This document shows, piece after piece, positions 17,051 through 26,505 of a DNA stretch of 64,000 nucleotides (positions are counted from its first letter, which is position 1; each line of letters opens with the position of its first letter). The position numbers and the translations under genes were made by a program. The notes below the pieces were generated by a model, which did no database searches, was not told the origin of the DNA, and saw only the letters and a list, made by a program, of their open reading frames with translations. Source of the DNA: Dendronalium phyllosphericum CENA369 (GTDB lineage Bacteria > Cyanobacteriota > Cyanobacteriia > Cyanobacteriales > Nostocaceae); NCBI RefSeq assembly GCF_016056275.1, contig NZ_JAECZA010000012.1:1-64000 (forward strand), written 5' to 3'.

Positions 17051-17884
17051 ATGAAAAAATTGATTAGAGGGCTGCGCGAATTTAAAGCTAGCTATTTCAG
17101 TACGCATCAACAATTATTTGAACAACTTTCTCACGGTCAAAAGCCTAGAGTACTATTTATTACCTGTTCTGATTCGCGGATCGACCCCAACTTGATGACA
17201 CAAGCCCAGTTGGGTGAATTATTTGTGATCCGTAATGCAGGTAATATTATTCCACCATTTGGTGCTACTAATGGTGGTGAAGGAGCGACGATTGAATACG
17301 CTATTCAAGCATTAGATATTCAACAAATTATTGTCTGCGGTCACTCGCATTGTGGTGCGATGAAAGGGTTGATGAAGTTAGACAGTCTGCGATCGGAAAT
17401 GCCACTCGTACATGACTGGCTAAAATATGCAGAAGCAACCCGAAGACTAGTTTTAGACCATTACAGCCACTACGAAGGGGAAGAACTTTTAGAAATCATC
17501 ATAGCTGAGAATGTACTCACTCAAATTGAGAATTTGCGGACTTATCCGGTGATTCGTTCTAAGCTCTACCGAGGGCAACTCAGCATCTATGCTTGGATTT
17601 ATCAAATTGAGACAGGAGAAATTTTGGCATATGATGCAAACGATCATGGCTATGTATTACCTCAAAGCCAGCTTCCCCCATCGGAGATAGATAATACACT
17701 ATTTGATCCGCCTGCAATTAGGAATCGAGAAACTCCTGCTATTAAAACTCAGCAACAAGAATTTCAACAACCTGAAGAATTTACTATTTCTGCATCTCAA
17801 CGTTTTCCGATGACATTACTTTCTCCCGAACAAATGGATCGAATTTATCGAGGGTCGGCATCTAAAAAGTCAAACGGAAGCTAA
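17051..17884 (+). CDS. ccaA: Beta-class carbonic anhydrase (CcaA/IcfA type)
   Basis: Interconverts CO2 and bicarbonate, normally inside the carboxysome. 277 residues; zinc ligands C39 (in TCSDSRIDP), H98 and C101 (GHSHCGAM), with the Asp41-Arg43 dyad intact. The plant-like beta-CA core ends near residue 200 and is followed by a C-terminal extension of about 75 residues (PPSEIDNTLFDPPAI onward). Such an extension is characteristic of cyanobacterial CcaA, where it contributes to oligomerisation and CcmM association. No ccm genes are nearby, as is usual for ccaA. Start ATG at 17051. Confidence 0.93.
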   Translation: MKKLIRGLREFKASYFSTHQQLFEQLSHGQKPRVLFITCSDSRIDPNLMTQAQLGELFVIRNAGNIIPPFGATNGGEGATIEYAIQALDIQQIIVCGHSHCGAMKGLMKLDSLRSEMPLVHDWLKYAEATRRLVLDHYSHYEGEELLEIIIAENVLTQIENLRTYPVIRSKLYRGQLSIYAWIYQIETGEILAYDANDHGYVLPQSQLPPSEIDNTLFDPPAIRNRETPAIKTQQQEFQQPEEFTISASQRFPMTLLSPEQMDRIYRGSASKKSNGS

Positions 17885-18211
17885 GTTTAGTGGTAAAATA
17901 GCCGGGGAAGAATATTCCCCTAAATGGATTTATAGCAGTCGAAATGCTCTGAGTTACGTCAACAATCGCAGTTAATTTTCCAGCGGTTCGGGAAGTTCAA
18001 ATATGGAAGCGATCGCCATATCTCAAGAAACACCACAATTTTACTCGAACGCTGAAAATGGCGAGTTGTCAAAAAGCAAAAACCAATAGGTATAAATTCT
18101 TGATTAGGTAATAATTCTATCTGTCAATTTAGATATATCATTTTATAGATACACTCTCAATATTTAACATTTACAGTAAAAAGTAATAGGATATTGGGAG
18201 ATTATGATTTT
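17885..18211. other. Intergenic region, nothing recognised
   Basis: 327 nt with one HIP1-like site. A short hairpin-like GCCGGGGAAGAATATTCCCC near 17901-17920 could act as terminator for ccaA. A TTG at 18194 extends the next frame, but the ATG at 18212 is better placed. Confidence 0.4.
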
Positions 18212-18952
18212 ATGCCTGACGAGCAAAGCTTAGAAGGAAAATTGCTATCGCAGGAAGCAGAAAGAAAGATATTGCACGAATTGAATGAAGCAGAAAAAAT
18301 AGATATAGACGTGCAAACTGATGTCTTAAAAATAGTTCAAGGACAGGCAAACGCAGTTTCATTTACAGGTCAAGGAATAGTAACAAAAGAAGACATCCGC
18401 GTACAGGAAATCAAACTGCAAACAGATAGCATTGCCATCAATCCGTTGAGCGCTCTTTTTGGTCAAATGAAACTAGATGAGCCGATAAATGCTGTCGCTC
18501 GTATTATAATGACAGAAGTTGATATCAACCACGCTTTAAAGGCAGATTTTACTCGTGATTTCGCCAAAAATTTTCAGTTAAATGTAGACGGCGAAATTAT
18601 TAATTTGGAGTCGCAACAAGTGCAGATGTTTTTGCCTGGAGATAACAAAATTGAATTTCAAGGAAAGGTATTATTAAAAGAAAAGGGGAATACTCGCTCA
18701 TTAAGTTATACGGCCAGTGTCTATCCGCGTACTCACTCACAACCATTGACAATGGAAAGTTTTAACTGCACTGAGGGAGGAGGCATATCAATAGAAATAA
18801 TCGTGGCATTAATGCAGAAAGTTAAAGAACTAGTAAACCAAACATACTTTGAGTGGGAGGATACAGTTTTTAGAGTTAAAGATATGAAAGTAGAAAAAGG
18901 AAGTTTAACACTTTTGATAGAAGCTTATATGAAGCAAATACCCTCATCTTAA
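18212..18952 (+). CDS. DUF2993 (LmeA-like phospholipid-binding) protein
   Basis: About 246 residues from ATG 18212 (GGGAG ribosome site about 10 nt upstream). The pattern is an alternating-strand lipid-binding-like module: VQTDVLKIVQGQANAVSF, IRVQEIKLQTDSIAINPLSA, EPINAVARIIMTEVDINHAL, then a second sheet to the C-terminus. DUF2993/LmeA proteins bind phospholipids at membranes (mannan maturation in mycobacteria). In cyanobacteria they are widespread and uncharacterised. No signal peptide is visible here, which is unusual for the mycobacterial type. Confidence 0.78.
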   Translation: MPDEQSLEGKLLSQEAERKILHELNEAEKIDIDVQTDVLKIVQGQANAVSFTGQGIVTKEDIRVQEIKLQTDSIAINPLSALFGQMKLDEPINAVARIIMTEVDINHALKADFTRDFAKNFQLNVDGEIINLESQQVQMFLPGDNKIEFQGKVLLKEKGNTRSLSYTASVYPRTHSQPLTMESFNCTEGGGISIEIIVALMQKVKELVNQTYFEWEDTVFRVKDMKVEKGSLTLLIEAYMKQIPSS

Positions 18953-19084
18953 AAAAGACTATCTCCATAGTAAGAGATGCAGTAGAATTAACGAGAAAAG
19001 CTAATTTTTGTGACTAATGAGTGATGGCAATTTATGAAAAATTTTCTAAGCTAATAAAAGTGGTTTTTTCTAAAAAAAGCAAAT

Positions 19085-20779
19085 ATGCAAGAGTATGATG
19101 TTGTTATTATTGGTGCAGGACACAACGGCCTAGTCTGTGCAGCTTATTTGCTGAAAGCTGGATATAGTGTTCTGCTCCTAGAAAAGCGTTCCGTTCCCGG
19201 TGGTGCAGCAACAACCGAAGAATGTTTACCACAAGAAGCCCCAGGATTTAAATTTAATTTGTGTGCCATTGACCATGAATTTATTCACCTCGGGCCAGTA
19301 ATTGAAGAATTAGAACTGAAAAAATATGGTTTGGAGTATCTGGAGTGCGATCCAGTAGTCTTCTGTCCTCATCCCGACGGCAAGTACTTCTTAGCACACA
19401 AATCTGTAGAGAAGACTTGTGCAGAAATTGCCAGATATAGCGATCGCGATGCCAGAAAATATGCAGAATTCACAGATTATTGGCAACGGGCACTTGGTGC
19501 AATGATTCCTATGTTCAACGCACCACCAAAATCAGTTATAGATATTGTCGGCAACTACGACATCACAAAACTAAAAGATTTATTTTCTGTCATCGGTTCT
19601 CCTAACAAAACGCTGGACTTTATTCGCAACATGCTGACCAGCGCCGAAGATTTGCTTAACGAATGGTTCGATGAAGAATTTCTCAAAGCACCACTAGCAA
19701 GACTAGCAGCAGAACTCGGTGCGCCGCCATCGCAAAAAACCATTGCCATCGGTGCAATCATGATGGCAATGCGTCATAACCCCGGAATGGCAAGACCTCG
19801 CGGCGGTACTGGTGCGCTCGTAAAAGCTTTGGTGAATCTAGTTACAAGTAAAGGTGGCACTATTCTCACAGACCAGCACGTAGATAAAGTTTTGATTGAC
19901 AATGGCAAAGCAGTTGGTGTGCGGGTAGCCGGTGGTAAAGAATATCGTGCTAAACATGGGGTGATTTCTAACATCGATGCTAGACGGTTATTTTTGCAAA
20001 TGACTGACAAAAGCGATATCGATGCAGTTCAGCCAGACTTGTGGGAAAGATTAGATCGTCGCATCGTTAACAATAACGAAACTATCCTCAAGATAGATTT
20101 GGCTTTAGATGAACCTCTGCACTTCCCATACCACGCGCACAAAGATGAATATCTGATCGGATCTATCTTGATTGCAGATTCCGTGGCTCATGTCGAACAA
20201 GCTCATAGTAAGTGTACCTTGGGCGAGATACCTGATTCTGACCCATCAATGTATGTCGTCATGCCTAGCGCCCTTGACCCAACCTTAGCACCACCCGGTA
20301 AGCATACCGTGTGGATTGAGTTTTTCGCGCCTTATCAAATTGCGGGTGCAGAAGGCACAGGCTTAAAAGGTACTGGTTGGACGGATGAATTAAAAAACAA
20401 AGTTGCAGATAGAGTAGTTGACAAATTAGCAACTTATGCACCGAATGTGAAAAACGCAACCATCGCTCGGCGTGTGGAAAGCCCCGCAGAATTAGGCGAA
20501 AGATTGGGTGCATACAAAGGAAATTACTACCACATTGATATGTCCCTAGATCAAATGGTATTTTTCCGTCCTTTACCAGAATTGGCAAATTACAAAACCC
20601 CAATTGATAATTTATTTCTAACTGGTGCAGGAACTCACCCAGGTGGTTCTATTTCCGGAATGCCAGGACGCAATTGCGCCCGTTTATTTTTACAAAATAA
20701 GCATCCCATTGCCCAGACTTTGAAGGATGCAAGAGATTCGATCAAGTCAACTGTTGGCTCGGTGTTTGGAATTTCTTAG
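19085..20779 (+). CDS. crtO: Beta-carotene ketolase, CrtO type
   Basis: A 564-residue FAD-dependent ketolase that converts beta-carotene to echinenone/canthaxanthin; CrtO is related to phytoene desaturase and unrelated to CrtW. The dinucleotide motif IGAGHNGLVCAAYLL (9-23) is followed by LEKRSVPGGAATTEE. The sequence tracks Synechocystis CrtO throughout (CAIDHEFIHLGPV, APPSQK, RPRGGTGAL, NIDARRLFLQ, VRHVE-like SVAHVEQAH, WIEFFAPY). It ends with the family C-terminus GAGTHPGGSISGMPGRN. No other carotenoid gene is adjacent, as usual in cyanobacteria. Product identity is confident; the exact keto-carotenoid made is inferred. Confidence 0.95.
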   Translation: MQEYDVVIIGAGHNGLVCAAYLLKAGYSVLLLEKRSVPGGAATTEECLPQEAPGFKFNLCAIDHEFIHLGPVIEELELKKYGLEYLECDPVVFCPHPDGKYFLAHKSVEKTCAEIARYSDRDARKYAEFTDYWQRALGAMIPMFNAPPKSVIDIVGNYDITKLKDLFSVIGSPNKTLDFIRNMLTSAEDLLNEWFDEEFLKAPLARLAAELGAPPSQKTIAIGAIMMAMRHNPGMARPRGGTGALVKALVNLVTSKGGTILTDQHVDKVLIDNGKAVGVRVAGGKEYRAKHGVISNIDARRLFLQMTDKSDIDAVQPDLWERLDRRIVNNNETILKIDLALDEPLHFPYHAHKDEYLIGSILIADSVAHVEQAHSKCTLGEIPDSDPSMYVVMPSALDPTLAPPGKHTVWIEFFAPYQIAGAEGTGLKGTGWTDELKNKVADRVVDKLATYAPNVKNATIARRVESPAELGERLGAYKGNYYHIDMSLDQMVFFRPLPELANYKTPIDNLFLTGAGTHPGGSISGMPGRNCARLFLQNKHPIAQTLKDARDSIKSTVGSVFGIS

Positions 20780-20810
20780 ACTTGGTTAAGTCAAGTCATG
20801 ACCTTATAAA

Positions 20811-20854
20811 GTGTGCCTTGTCTAGCATTGTTAAATTTGCTGGACAAGGCACAC
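20811..20854. terminator. Terminator hairpin between crtO and the convergent gene
   Basis: GTGTGCCTTGTCTAGC pairs with GCTGGACAAGGCACAC (16 bp, one G-T wobble) around a 12-nt loop. A TTTTTT run follows after a few bases at 20860. It probably serves crtO. Confidence 0.75.
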
Positions 20855-20895
20855 ATTGATTTTTTGGTAGACACATTTGCACTTTACTTTCTGTT

Positions 20896-21756
20896 CTATC
20901 TAGGTATGACAGCTACTATTTCCGCCAACCGACGCTCACCATACCAAACCAAATCGAGTTTTTTGAGCTGCTCGACACTCATATTACCTTCTTTGTCAGT
21001 GAGGCTATGAGATTGGCGTTCTCCAAGCGAAGCTAGTAAATCCTGGCAGATGATAGTTTCATCGAACTGAGGATTTGTTTCTTCATCATTGATGATTGCC
21101 GTTGCTCGCTCTGGCGACAACCCTTGGAGAACCTGAAAAATAAATCGTGTGGGAAAATCAACCTCTTGGAGTGCGGGATGACGCTTTACCAAACCAGCTA
21201 GCAATACTCCTAGATAAGCAGCCGCCTGAGAATTACTCAGTACCTGCATTTTTTCGGATGCAATCTGAGCTAAATTCGTAAAAAATGCACATCCCAACTG
21301 TTGTTCAATGGCAATCATTGGATTTAAAACTGGGGAGGATTGCAACTGTGCCTCAAACAATGCCCGATGTTGTTGTGGCAGTTGGTTGAGTAAGGTTTGT
21401 TTAGCGCGATCGCTAATAATCATCTCACTGTCTAGCCCAAAACTGAAGTCTTTCCCAGGTTCTAAGCCTGTATTCACAAGAATATGAAAAACATGATTTT
21501 GGGCTTGTTGCTGCATTTTTTGATACTTTGATTGTCCGAGAAAATGTTGCACAAACCAACGGTGGCTATCAGAATCGCACTCGACTATTACCTGGTTAAC
21601 TATCACATCAGTTAACTTTTCTTCCCCTATAGTTTTTTGCCACCGTGCAATTAAAGTATTAATAGCAGCTAGATCGCGACAACGGAGCGCCTCGAGCAAT
21701 TGACGCTTCGCAGTCGTCGCTTGGTCTTTGTCTCGTCTAAATAAGTTAATTTTCAA
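20896..21756 (-). CDS. Conserved-looking cytosolic protein of unknown function
   Basis: 286 residues, mostly helical and polar, with no signal or membrane segment and no recognised motif. The N-terminus (KRQLLEALRCRDLAAINTLI) looks like a helical-repeat start. The middle mentions Gln/His-rich helices (KMQQQAQNHVFHI). The C-terminal 35 residues (MSVEQLKKLDLVWYGERRLA) form a separate small motif. It converges on crtO with a shared hairpin. I do not recognise the family; possibly cyanobacteria-specific. Confidence 0.75.
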   Translation of the reverse strand: MKINLFRRDKDQATTAKRQLLEALRCRDLAAINTLIARWQKTIGEEKLTDVIVNQVIVECDSDSHRWFVQHFLGQSKYQKMQQQAQNHVFHILVNTGLEPGKDFSFGLDSEMIISDRAKQTLLNQLPQQHRALFEAQLQSSPVLNPMIAIEQQLGCAFFTNLAQIASEKMQVLSNSQAAAYLGVLLAGLVKRHPALQEVDFPTRFIFQVLQGLSPERATAIINDEETNPQFDETIICQDLLASLGERQSHSLTDKEGNMSVEQLKKLDLVWYGERRLAEIVAVIPR

Positions 21757-22134
21757 TCTACTATTTGGGATTAGGTTTTTATTGATTCAGATTACAATTC
21801 TTTTATCGCATCTGTAGATCCAGTGTCATGGGTGGGATCACTGAAAGAATTGTTAAACAAACCCAAAATCTATTTGTTTTTTATTCTCTGTGTCAAGTTT
21901 GTTCAATTGGATACAGCAATCTGAATATTACATATTAACGATTCTTATCTTGCAAGATTTAGCTTAGTAGTTGCATCAAAATAACTAAGCAATACCCCCT
22001 AGAAAATTACTCGGTTTTTTTGATTTTTTGTCAGCAAAGTTTATACATCTTCTCCAATAACAGTAATAACACTAATTAAATAGCTTGAATTTTTGTATAA
22101 AAAGCTATGAGATAATGGACATCTTAAATTTAAT
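21757..22134. other. Divergent promoter region
   Basis: 378 nt of AT-rich sequence between a minus-strand unknown gene and a plus-strand glycosyltransferase. No ORF or structured RNA recognised. Confidence 0.4.
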
Positions 22135-23190
22135 TTGAACATAAAATATTTTGAGGATAAAAACTGCTACTTCCATAAGGAACAGTGTCTAGTGCCCGCC
22201 TGTCCTATCCTGGAGATAGGTAATACTGTTGTGGGTGAGACTGTGTTTTTCAGCGTTGTTATACCGACTTACAATCGCCAGCCGATTTTAGAAAAGTGCC
22301 TGCGAGCCTTAGAAGTACAAGAGTTGGGTGCATCAAGTGTAGTTACTAGTTATGAAATTGTCTTAGTAGATGATGGTTCTACTGATGGCACATTAGAGTG
22401 GTTGGCAACACACAAAAATGAATTTCCTCATGTGCGTTGGTTTCAACAGGATCATGCTGGCCCAGCGGCGGCACGGAATTTAGGTGTAGAAAAAGCATTG
22501 GGGGACACTATTATTTTTATTGATAGCGATTTAGTGGTGTTGCCAAACTTCTTGCAAGCTCATGCAGATGCATTGTTGCAAGGAAAAGAGCAATTGAACA
22601 GCGATCGCTTTTTTACTTATGGTGCAGTTATTAATACTGCTAATTTCGATAATCCTACTGCTGAACCCTATAAAATTACAGATTTTTCCGCTGCTTTTTT
22701 TGCCACTGGTAATGTAGCAATTTCTAAACACTGGTTAGAGAAAGCTGGACTGTTTGATACTAGCTTTCAACTCTATGGATGGGAAGATTTAGAATTAGGT
22801 GTAAGGCTCAAACAGCTAGGTTTAAAACTTATTAAATGTCCAGATGCCGTGGGTTATCACTGGCATCCAGCATTTAAATTAGAACAAATTCCTAACTTGA
22901 TAGAAAAAGAAATCCAACGCGGACGAATGGGAGTTTTGTTTTATCAAAAGCATCCCACATGGGAAGTGCGAATGATGATTCAAATGACTTGGCTACATCG
23001 CTTACTTTGGGGTATTCTTTCACTCAATGGCAGCCTGAACGAAAAGACAATGGCTCCATTATTGCAATGGCTGATTAATTTAGGTAAACCCCAGTTAGCT
23101 TTAGAAATTGCGCGGATTTTTCTGAACTGGTACAACGTTAAAGGCGTTTATGAAGCTTATAAACAAAATCAGCAAATCGAATTAAGATAA
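22135..23190 (+). CDS. Family 2 glycosyltransferase
   Basis: GT-A fold inverting transferase. FSVVIPTYNRQP opens the nucleotide-binding half, with LVDDGSTDGT, AGPAAARNLG and the metal motif FIDSDLV. The acceptor/catalytic motif is GWEDLELGVRL, and the C-terminus is helical. The frame begins at a TTG (22135), but conserved sequence starts near residue 38, so a later GTG (22231 or 22243) may be the true start; about 33 N-terminal residues are therefore uncertain. No membrane helices are apparent. The sugar and acceptor are unknown, and no polysaccharide cluster surrounds it. Confidence 0.88.
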   Translation: MNIKYFEDKNCYFHKEQCLVPACPILEIGNTVVGETVFFSVVIPTYNRQPILEKCLRALEVQELGASSVVTSYEIVLVDDGSTDGTLEWLATHKNEFPHVRWFQQDHAGPAAARNLGVEKALGDTIIFIDSDLVVLPNFLQAHADALLQGKEQLNSDRFFTYGAVINTANFDNPTAEPYKITDFSAAFFATGNVAISKHWLEKAGLFDTSFQLYGWEDLELGVRLKQLGLKLIKCPDAVGYHWHPAFKLEQIPNLIEKEIQRGRMGVLFYQKHPTWEVRMMIQMTWLHRLLWGILSLNGSLNEKTMAPLLQWLINLGKPQLALEIARIFLNWYNVKGVYEAYKQNQQIELR

Positions 23191-23537
23191 TACACCAGGG
23201 TAAGCTCATCTAATTGTGTATGAAGGTGGACTTGACAAATTAAATAAAATAAGCATTAGCGAACGTCTAAAAAACACTTAATATCAAAGCAAGATAAATG
23301 AGATGACAACTTCTTAGTTATTGTTTCATTGGCAATGTATTAGATTTTTCTAATTTATTGCATCAAGCATGATTAAGATGCTCTTACCCTGATGATACAC
23401 ATCTATTAAATTCATTTAATTAAAGATTTTAATACGACAGAACTATTGCATCTTTTTGTAAATTTTTAAAGTAAATATACGCAAATTTTCGTTTAATAAA
23501 TAGTTATATATACAGATGAAAATAAGGTACATATAAC
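23191..23537. other. Intergenic region, nothing recognised
   Basis: 347 nt of very AT-rich DNA between the glycosyltransferase and a small secreted-protein gene. It probably holds the latter's promoter. Confidence 0.4.
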
Positions 23538-23918
23538 ATGAATTACTGGGCATTAATTTGTAGAGTTTGCCTTGCTTGCTCTGCATTTTTTATTTTAGAA
23601 GGTTTGATGGCACAAGAAGCAAGAGGTGAATGGGTTCGCTCCCTGTACGCTGGACAATCTGATTGGGTAAAGTGGAACCTTAGTCAAGGTAGTTATGTTC
23701 TTGAGGCAAGTACCCTCCTAAATGCTGGCGATGTTGATATCGAGTTCTATGACTACACAGGTCAGAACTTGTTGTTCAAAGGCAACAAGGCTGGAGGCGA
23801 AATTATTCCATTTACTGTTAATCAGGAAGGGGATTTCTACATCAAGTACAGTATGCCTGTATGTATCAATCCATGGGGTGCATGTGCTGTCGAAATTAAT
23901 GTCAAAAGGGTACAGTAA
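23538..23918 (+). CDS. Small secreted protein of unknown function
   Basis: 126 residues. An N-terminal signal peptide (LICRVCLACSAFFILEGLMA) is followed by a strand-rich domain (DWVKWNLSQGSYVLEAS, DVDIEFYDYTGQNLLFKG, GDFYIKYSMPVC). The layout resembles small pre-peptidase C-terminal/beta-sandwich modules that describe polymer or ion binding. Two Cys (in PVCINPWGAC) could form a disulfide. Stand-alone gene, no recognised family. Confidence 0.65.
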   Translation: MNYWALICRVCLACSAFFILEGLMAQEARGEWVRSLYAGQSDWVKWNLSQGSYVLEASTLLNAGDVDIEFYDYTGQNLLFKGNKAGGEIIPFTVNQEGDFYIKYSMPVCINPWGACAVEINVKRVQ

Positions 23919-24144
23919 ATGATACTTTTACTTATTGCTCCGGCTCTCAAAAATGGTAATAGGAATTCAGCAAGAAAGTAAAAGCCGAAAGCTTAAGTTC
24001 GCAACAATTAGAAAACGATCTTCTTCAAGAAGATGAAAAGTTTGAGGCGATCGCCGAGCGTATAACTGATAAACTTTTATAAGATTATGCGGTTAGCATA
24101 AATATGTTATCCTAGGATAGTTGACTAATCTCGCACACCTAAGA

Positions 24145-24203
24145 ATTCGGGTGTTTCCTGCTTAAGGAAATACGCTTGGGTGGAGGTTTAACCCGAATAG
24201 GAG
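24145..24203 (+). promoter_or_regulatory. Structured 5' leader of rpsB
   Basis: ATTCGGGT (24145-24152) pairs perfectly with ACCCGAAT (24191-24198). An inner hairpin TTTCCT/AGGAAA (24154-24170) sits within. The rpsB Shine-Dalgarno AGGAG (24199-24203) directly follows the closing stem, so folding could control ribosome access. This suggests, but does not prove, an autoregulatory S2 leader. Confidence 0.5.
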
Positions 24204-24214
24204 TTAAAAAATAT

Positions 24215-25012
24215 ATGCCAGTCGTTTCATTGGCTCAAATGATGGAGTCAGGTGTTCATTTTGGGCATCAGACCCGCCGTTGGAACCCGAAAATGTCTCC
24301 CTACATTTATACTTCTCGCAATGGCGTACACATCATTGACTTGGTGCAGACTGCCCAGTTGATGGAAGATGCTTATGCTTACATGAGAACCCAAGCAGAG
24401 CAAGGGAAGAAATTTCTCTTCGTCGGCACAAAGCGGCAAGCGGCAGGAATTATTGCCCAAGAAGCCACTCGTTGTGGTTCTCACTACATTAACCAGCGCT
24501 GGTTGGGTGGAATGCTCACCAACTGGGCAACCATCAAAACCAGAGCAGACCGCCTCAAAGATTTAGAACGCCGCGAAGAAAGTGGTGCTCTCGATTTATT
24601 GCCGAAAAAAGAAGCTTCTATGCTGCGTCGGGAAATGGCAAAGCTTCAGAAATACCTAGGTGGCATTAAAACAATGCGGAAAGTACCCGATGTTGTGGTA
24701 ATCGTAGACCAACGGCGGGAGTACAACGCAGTTCAAGAATGCCAAAAACTGGGGATTCCGATTGTGTCTATGCTAGATACAAACTGTGACCCAGATGTAG
24801 TGGATATTCCGATTCCAGCTAACGACGATGCTATCAGATCGATTAAGTTGATAGTCGGCAAATTGGCGGATGCCATTTATGAAGGTCGTCACGGTCAACT
24901 GGATGCAGAAGAAGACTACGAGGATTACGAAGGCGCTGAGGAAGATTACGAATACGATGAAAGCGAGTATAGCGACTCGTTGATTCCTGACGACGAAGAG
25001 GAAGAAGAATAA
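24215..25012 (+). CDS. rpsB: 30S ribosomal protein uS2
   Basis: 265 residues from the ATG at 24215 ([19 protein letters not shown]), which has AGGAG 11 nt upstream; the open frame back to 24176 is leader. S2 signatures are [31 protein letters not shown] and DTNCDPD. The C-terminal 35 residues are an acidic Glu/Asp/Tyr tail ([16 protein letters not shown]), an extension often seen in cyanobacterial S2. Paired with tsf downstream, the standard bacterial order. Confidence 0.98.
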   Translation: MPVVSLAQMMESGVHFGHQTRRWNPKMSPYIYTSRNGVHIIDLVQTAQLMEDAYAYMRTQAEQGKKFLFVGTKRQAAGIIAQEATRCGSHYINQRWLGGMLTNWATIKTRADRLKDLERREESGALDLLPKKEASMLRREMAKLQKYLGGIKTMRKVPDVVVIVDQRREYNAVQECQKLGIPIVSMLDTNCDPDVVDIPIPANDDAIRSIKLIVGKLADAIYEGRHGQLDAEEDYEDYEGAEEDYEYDESEYSDSLIPDDEEEEE

Positions 25013-25296
25013 TTAAAGGCTGTTCGGCATTCGCTTTACAGCCCTTCTCCTAAAGGAGACGCTACGCAAACGAGCATCCTACGGCGGGCGTTGCCGTACC
25101 CCTGTTAAGTAAACTAGCAAGAGCGGCGACCTGAAAAAAAGGCTAGCCGTTCCCAAAAGCGAGGATAAAGTATGAAGTTGAAGATAAACAGACTTCATAC
25201 TTTAGATTTCATCCTTGTCCTCGTCCTGAGTAAGATAGAAATACTCAACACCCGTGAGCGATTACAACTCGAGGTCAAGTTAGGAATTGAGGCAAC
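25013..25296. other. rpsB-tsf spacer with repeats and a hairpin
   Basis: 284 nt containing GACGCTACGCAAACGAGC-type dispersed repeat sequence (about 25055-25105). At 25167-25203, AAAGTATGAAGT pairs with ACTTCATACTTT, a possible transcription attenuator between rpsB and tsf. Confidence 0.55.
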
Positions 25297-26241
25297 ATGG
25301 CGGAAATATCTGCAAAACTAGTCCAAGAGCTACGCCAAAAAACTGGTGCAGGCATGATGGACTGCAAAAAAGCGCTGAAAGAAACTGATGGCGATGTAGA
25401 ACAAGCTATAGACTGGCTAAGAAAAAAGAACTTAGTTTCAGCGGGTAAAAAAAGCGATCGCATTGCGGCAGAAGGTATAGTGGACACATACATTCAGCCT
25501 GGCGGTCAGGTAGGTGTACTCATTGAAGTCAACTGCCAAACTGATTTCGTTGCCCGCAATGAAGCTTTCAAAAGTTTAGTCAAGAACCTAGCTAAACAAG
25601 CAGCAACTGCTGATACTGTTGAGGCTTTATTAACTCAACCCTATATTGAAGATGAAAGCTTGACCGTAGAAGACTTCATCAAGCAAGTCATCGTCAATTT
25701 AGGTGAAAATATTCAAGTACGTCGCTTTGTTAATTACTCATTAACAGAAGGTACACCAGGTGTAGTAGACAGCTACATTCACACCGGCGGTCGAGTTGGT
25801 GTATTGGTCGAACTGAAATCTAAAAGCGAGTCTGCGGCTGGTAATGAAGAATTCCAAACCTTGGCACGGAACGCGGCCATGCAAGTTGCGGCTTGTCCGA
25901 ATGTTGAGTATGTAGGCGTAGACCAAATCCCTGTCGAAGTAGTTCAAAAAGAAAAAGACATTGAAATGGGGCGGGATGATTTGGCGAACAAACCAGATAA
26001 CATCAAAGAGAAGATTGTCCAAGGGCGGATTGAAAAACGTCTCAAAGAATTGACTTTGCTAGATCAACCTTACATTCGCGACCAGAGTATTTCTGTGGAA
26101 GACTTGGTCAAGCAAGTTAAGGCTAAAGTAGGCGAAGACATTCAAGTAAGTCGCTTTGTCCGCTATGTACTAGGCGAAGGCATTGAAAAGCAAGAAAGTA
26201 ATTTTGCTGAGGAAGTTGCCGCACAAATGGGTGGCAAGTAA
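25297..26241 (+). CDS. tsf: Translation elongation factor EF-Ts
   Basis: Nucleotide-exchange factor for EF-Tu. 314 residues: an N-terminal UBA-like domain ([20 protein letters not shown]), the TDFV motif in [13 protein letters not shown] (about 77-89), two core subdomains and a dimerisation segment. Two related stretches ([40 protein letters not shown]) are the paired core modules, as in other cyanobacterial EF-Ts. Length is normal for the group. ATG at 25297. A terminator follows downstream. Confidence 0.98.
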   Translation: MAEISAKLVQELRQKTGAGMMDCKKALKETDGDVEQAIDWLRKKNLVSAGKKSDRIAAEGIVDTYIQPGGQVGVLIEVNCQTDFVARNEAFKSLVKNLAKQAATADTVEALLTQPYIEDESLTVEDFIKQVIVNLGENIQVRRFVNYSLTEGTPGVVDSYIHTGGRVGVLVELKSKSESAAGNEEFQTLARNAAMQVAACPNVEYVGVDQIPVEVVQKEKDIEMGRDDLANKPDNIKEKIVQGRIEKRLKELTLLDQPYIRDQSISVEDLVKQVKAKVGEDIQVSRFVRYVLGEGIEKQESNFAEEVAAQMGGK

Positions 26242-26313
26242 TTTAGTCATTAGTCAGTGGCCAGTAGTTAGTAGCAAACAACAACTGACCACTGACAACT
26301 GACTCTTTTAACA

Positions 26314-26345
26314 ACAGGTCAGTTAAACTACACTGACCTGTATTT
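26314..26345 (+). terminator. Terminator after tsf
   Basis: ACAGGTCAGT pairs perfectly with ACTGACCTGT around an 8-nt loop and is followed by ATTTTATT. It lies beyond a stretch of CAGTGG/ACTGAC-type short repeats at 26250-26305. Confidence 0.8.
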
Positions 26346-26505
26346 TATTAGTTCTTAGAGATGGTAACTAATTAATCGACTTGGGTAAAAGCTAAAAGCA
26401 TAGTTAATATAAAGTTTAAAATCTAAAATCTTTGAGATAGTTATTTTAGAATAAATACGTACATTTGTACCATAGTTTGGTTCTGATGGACAATCAACAG
26501 AAGAT

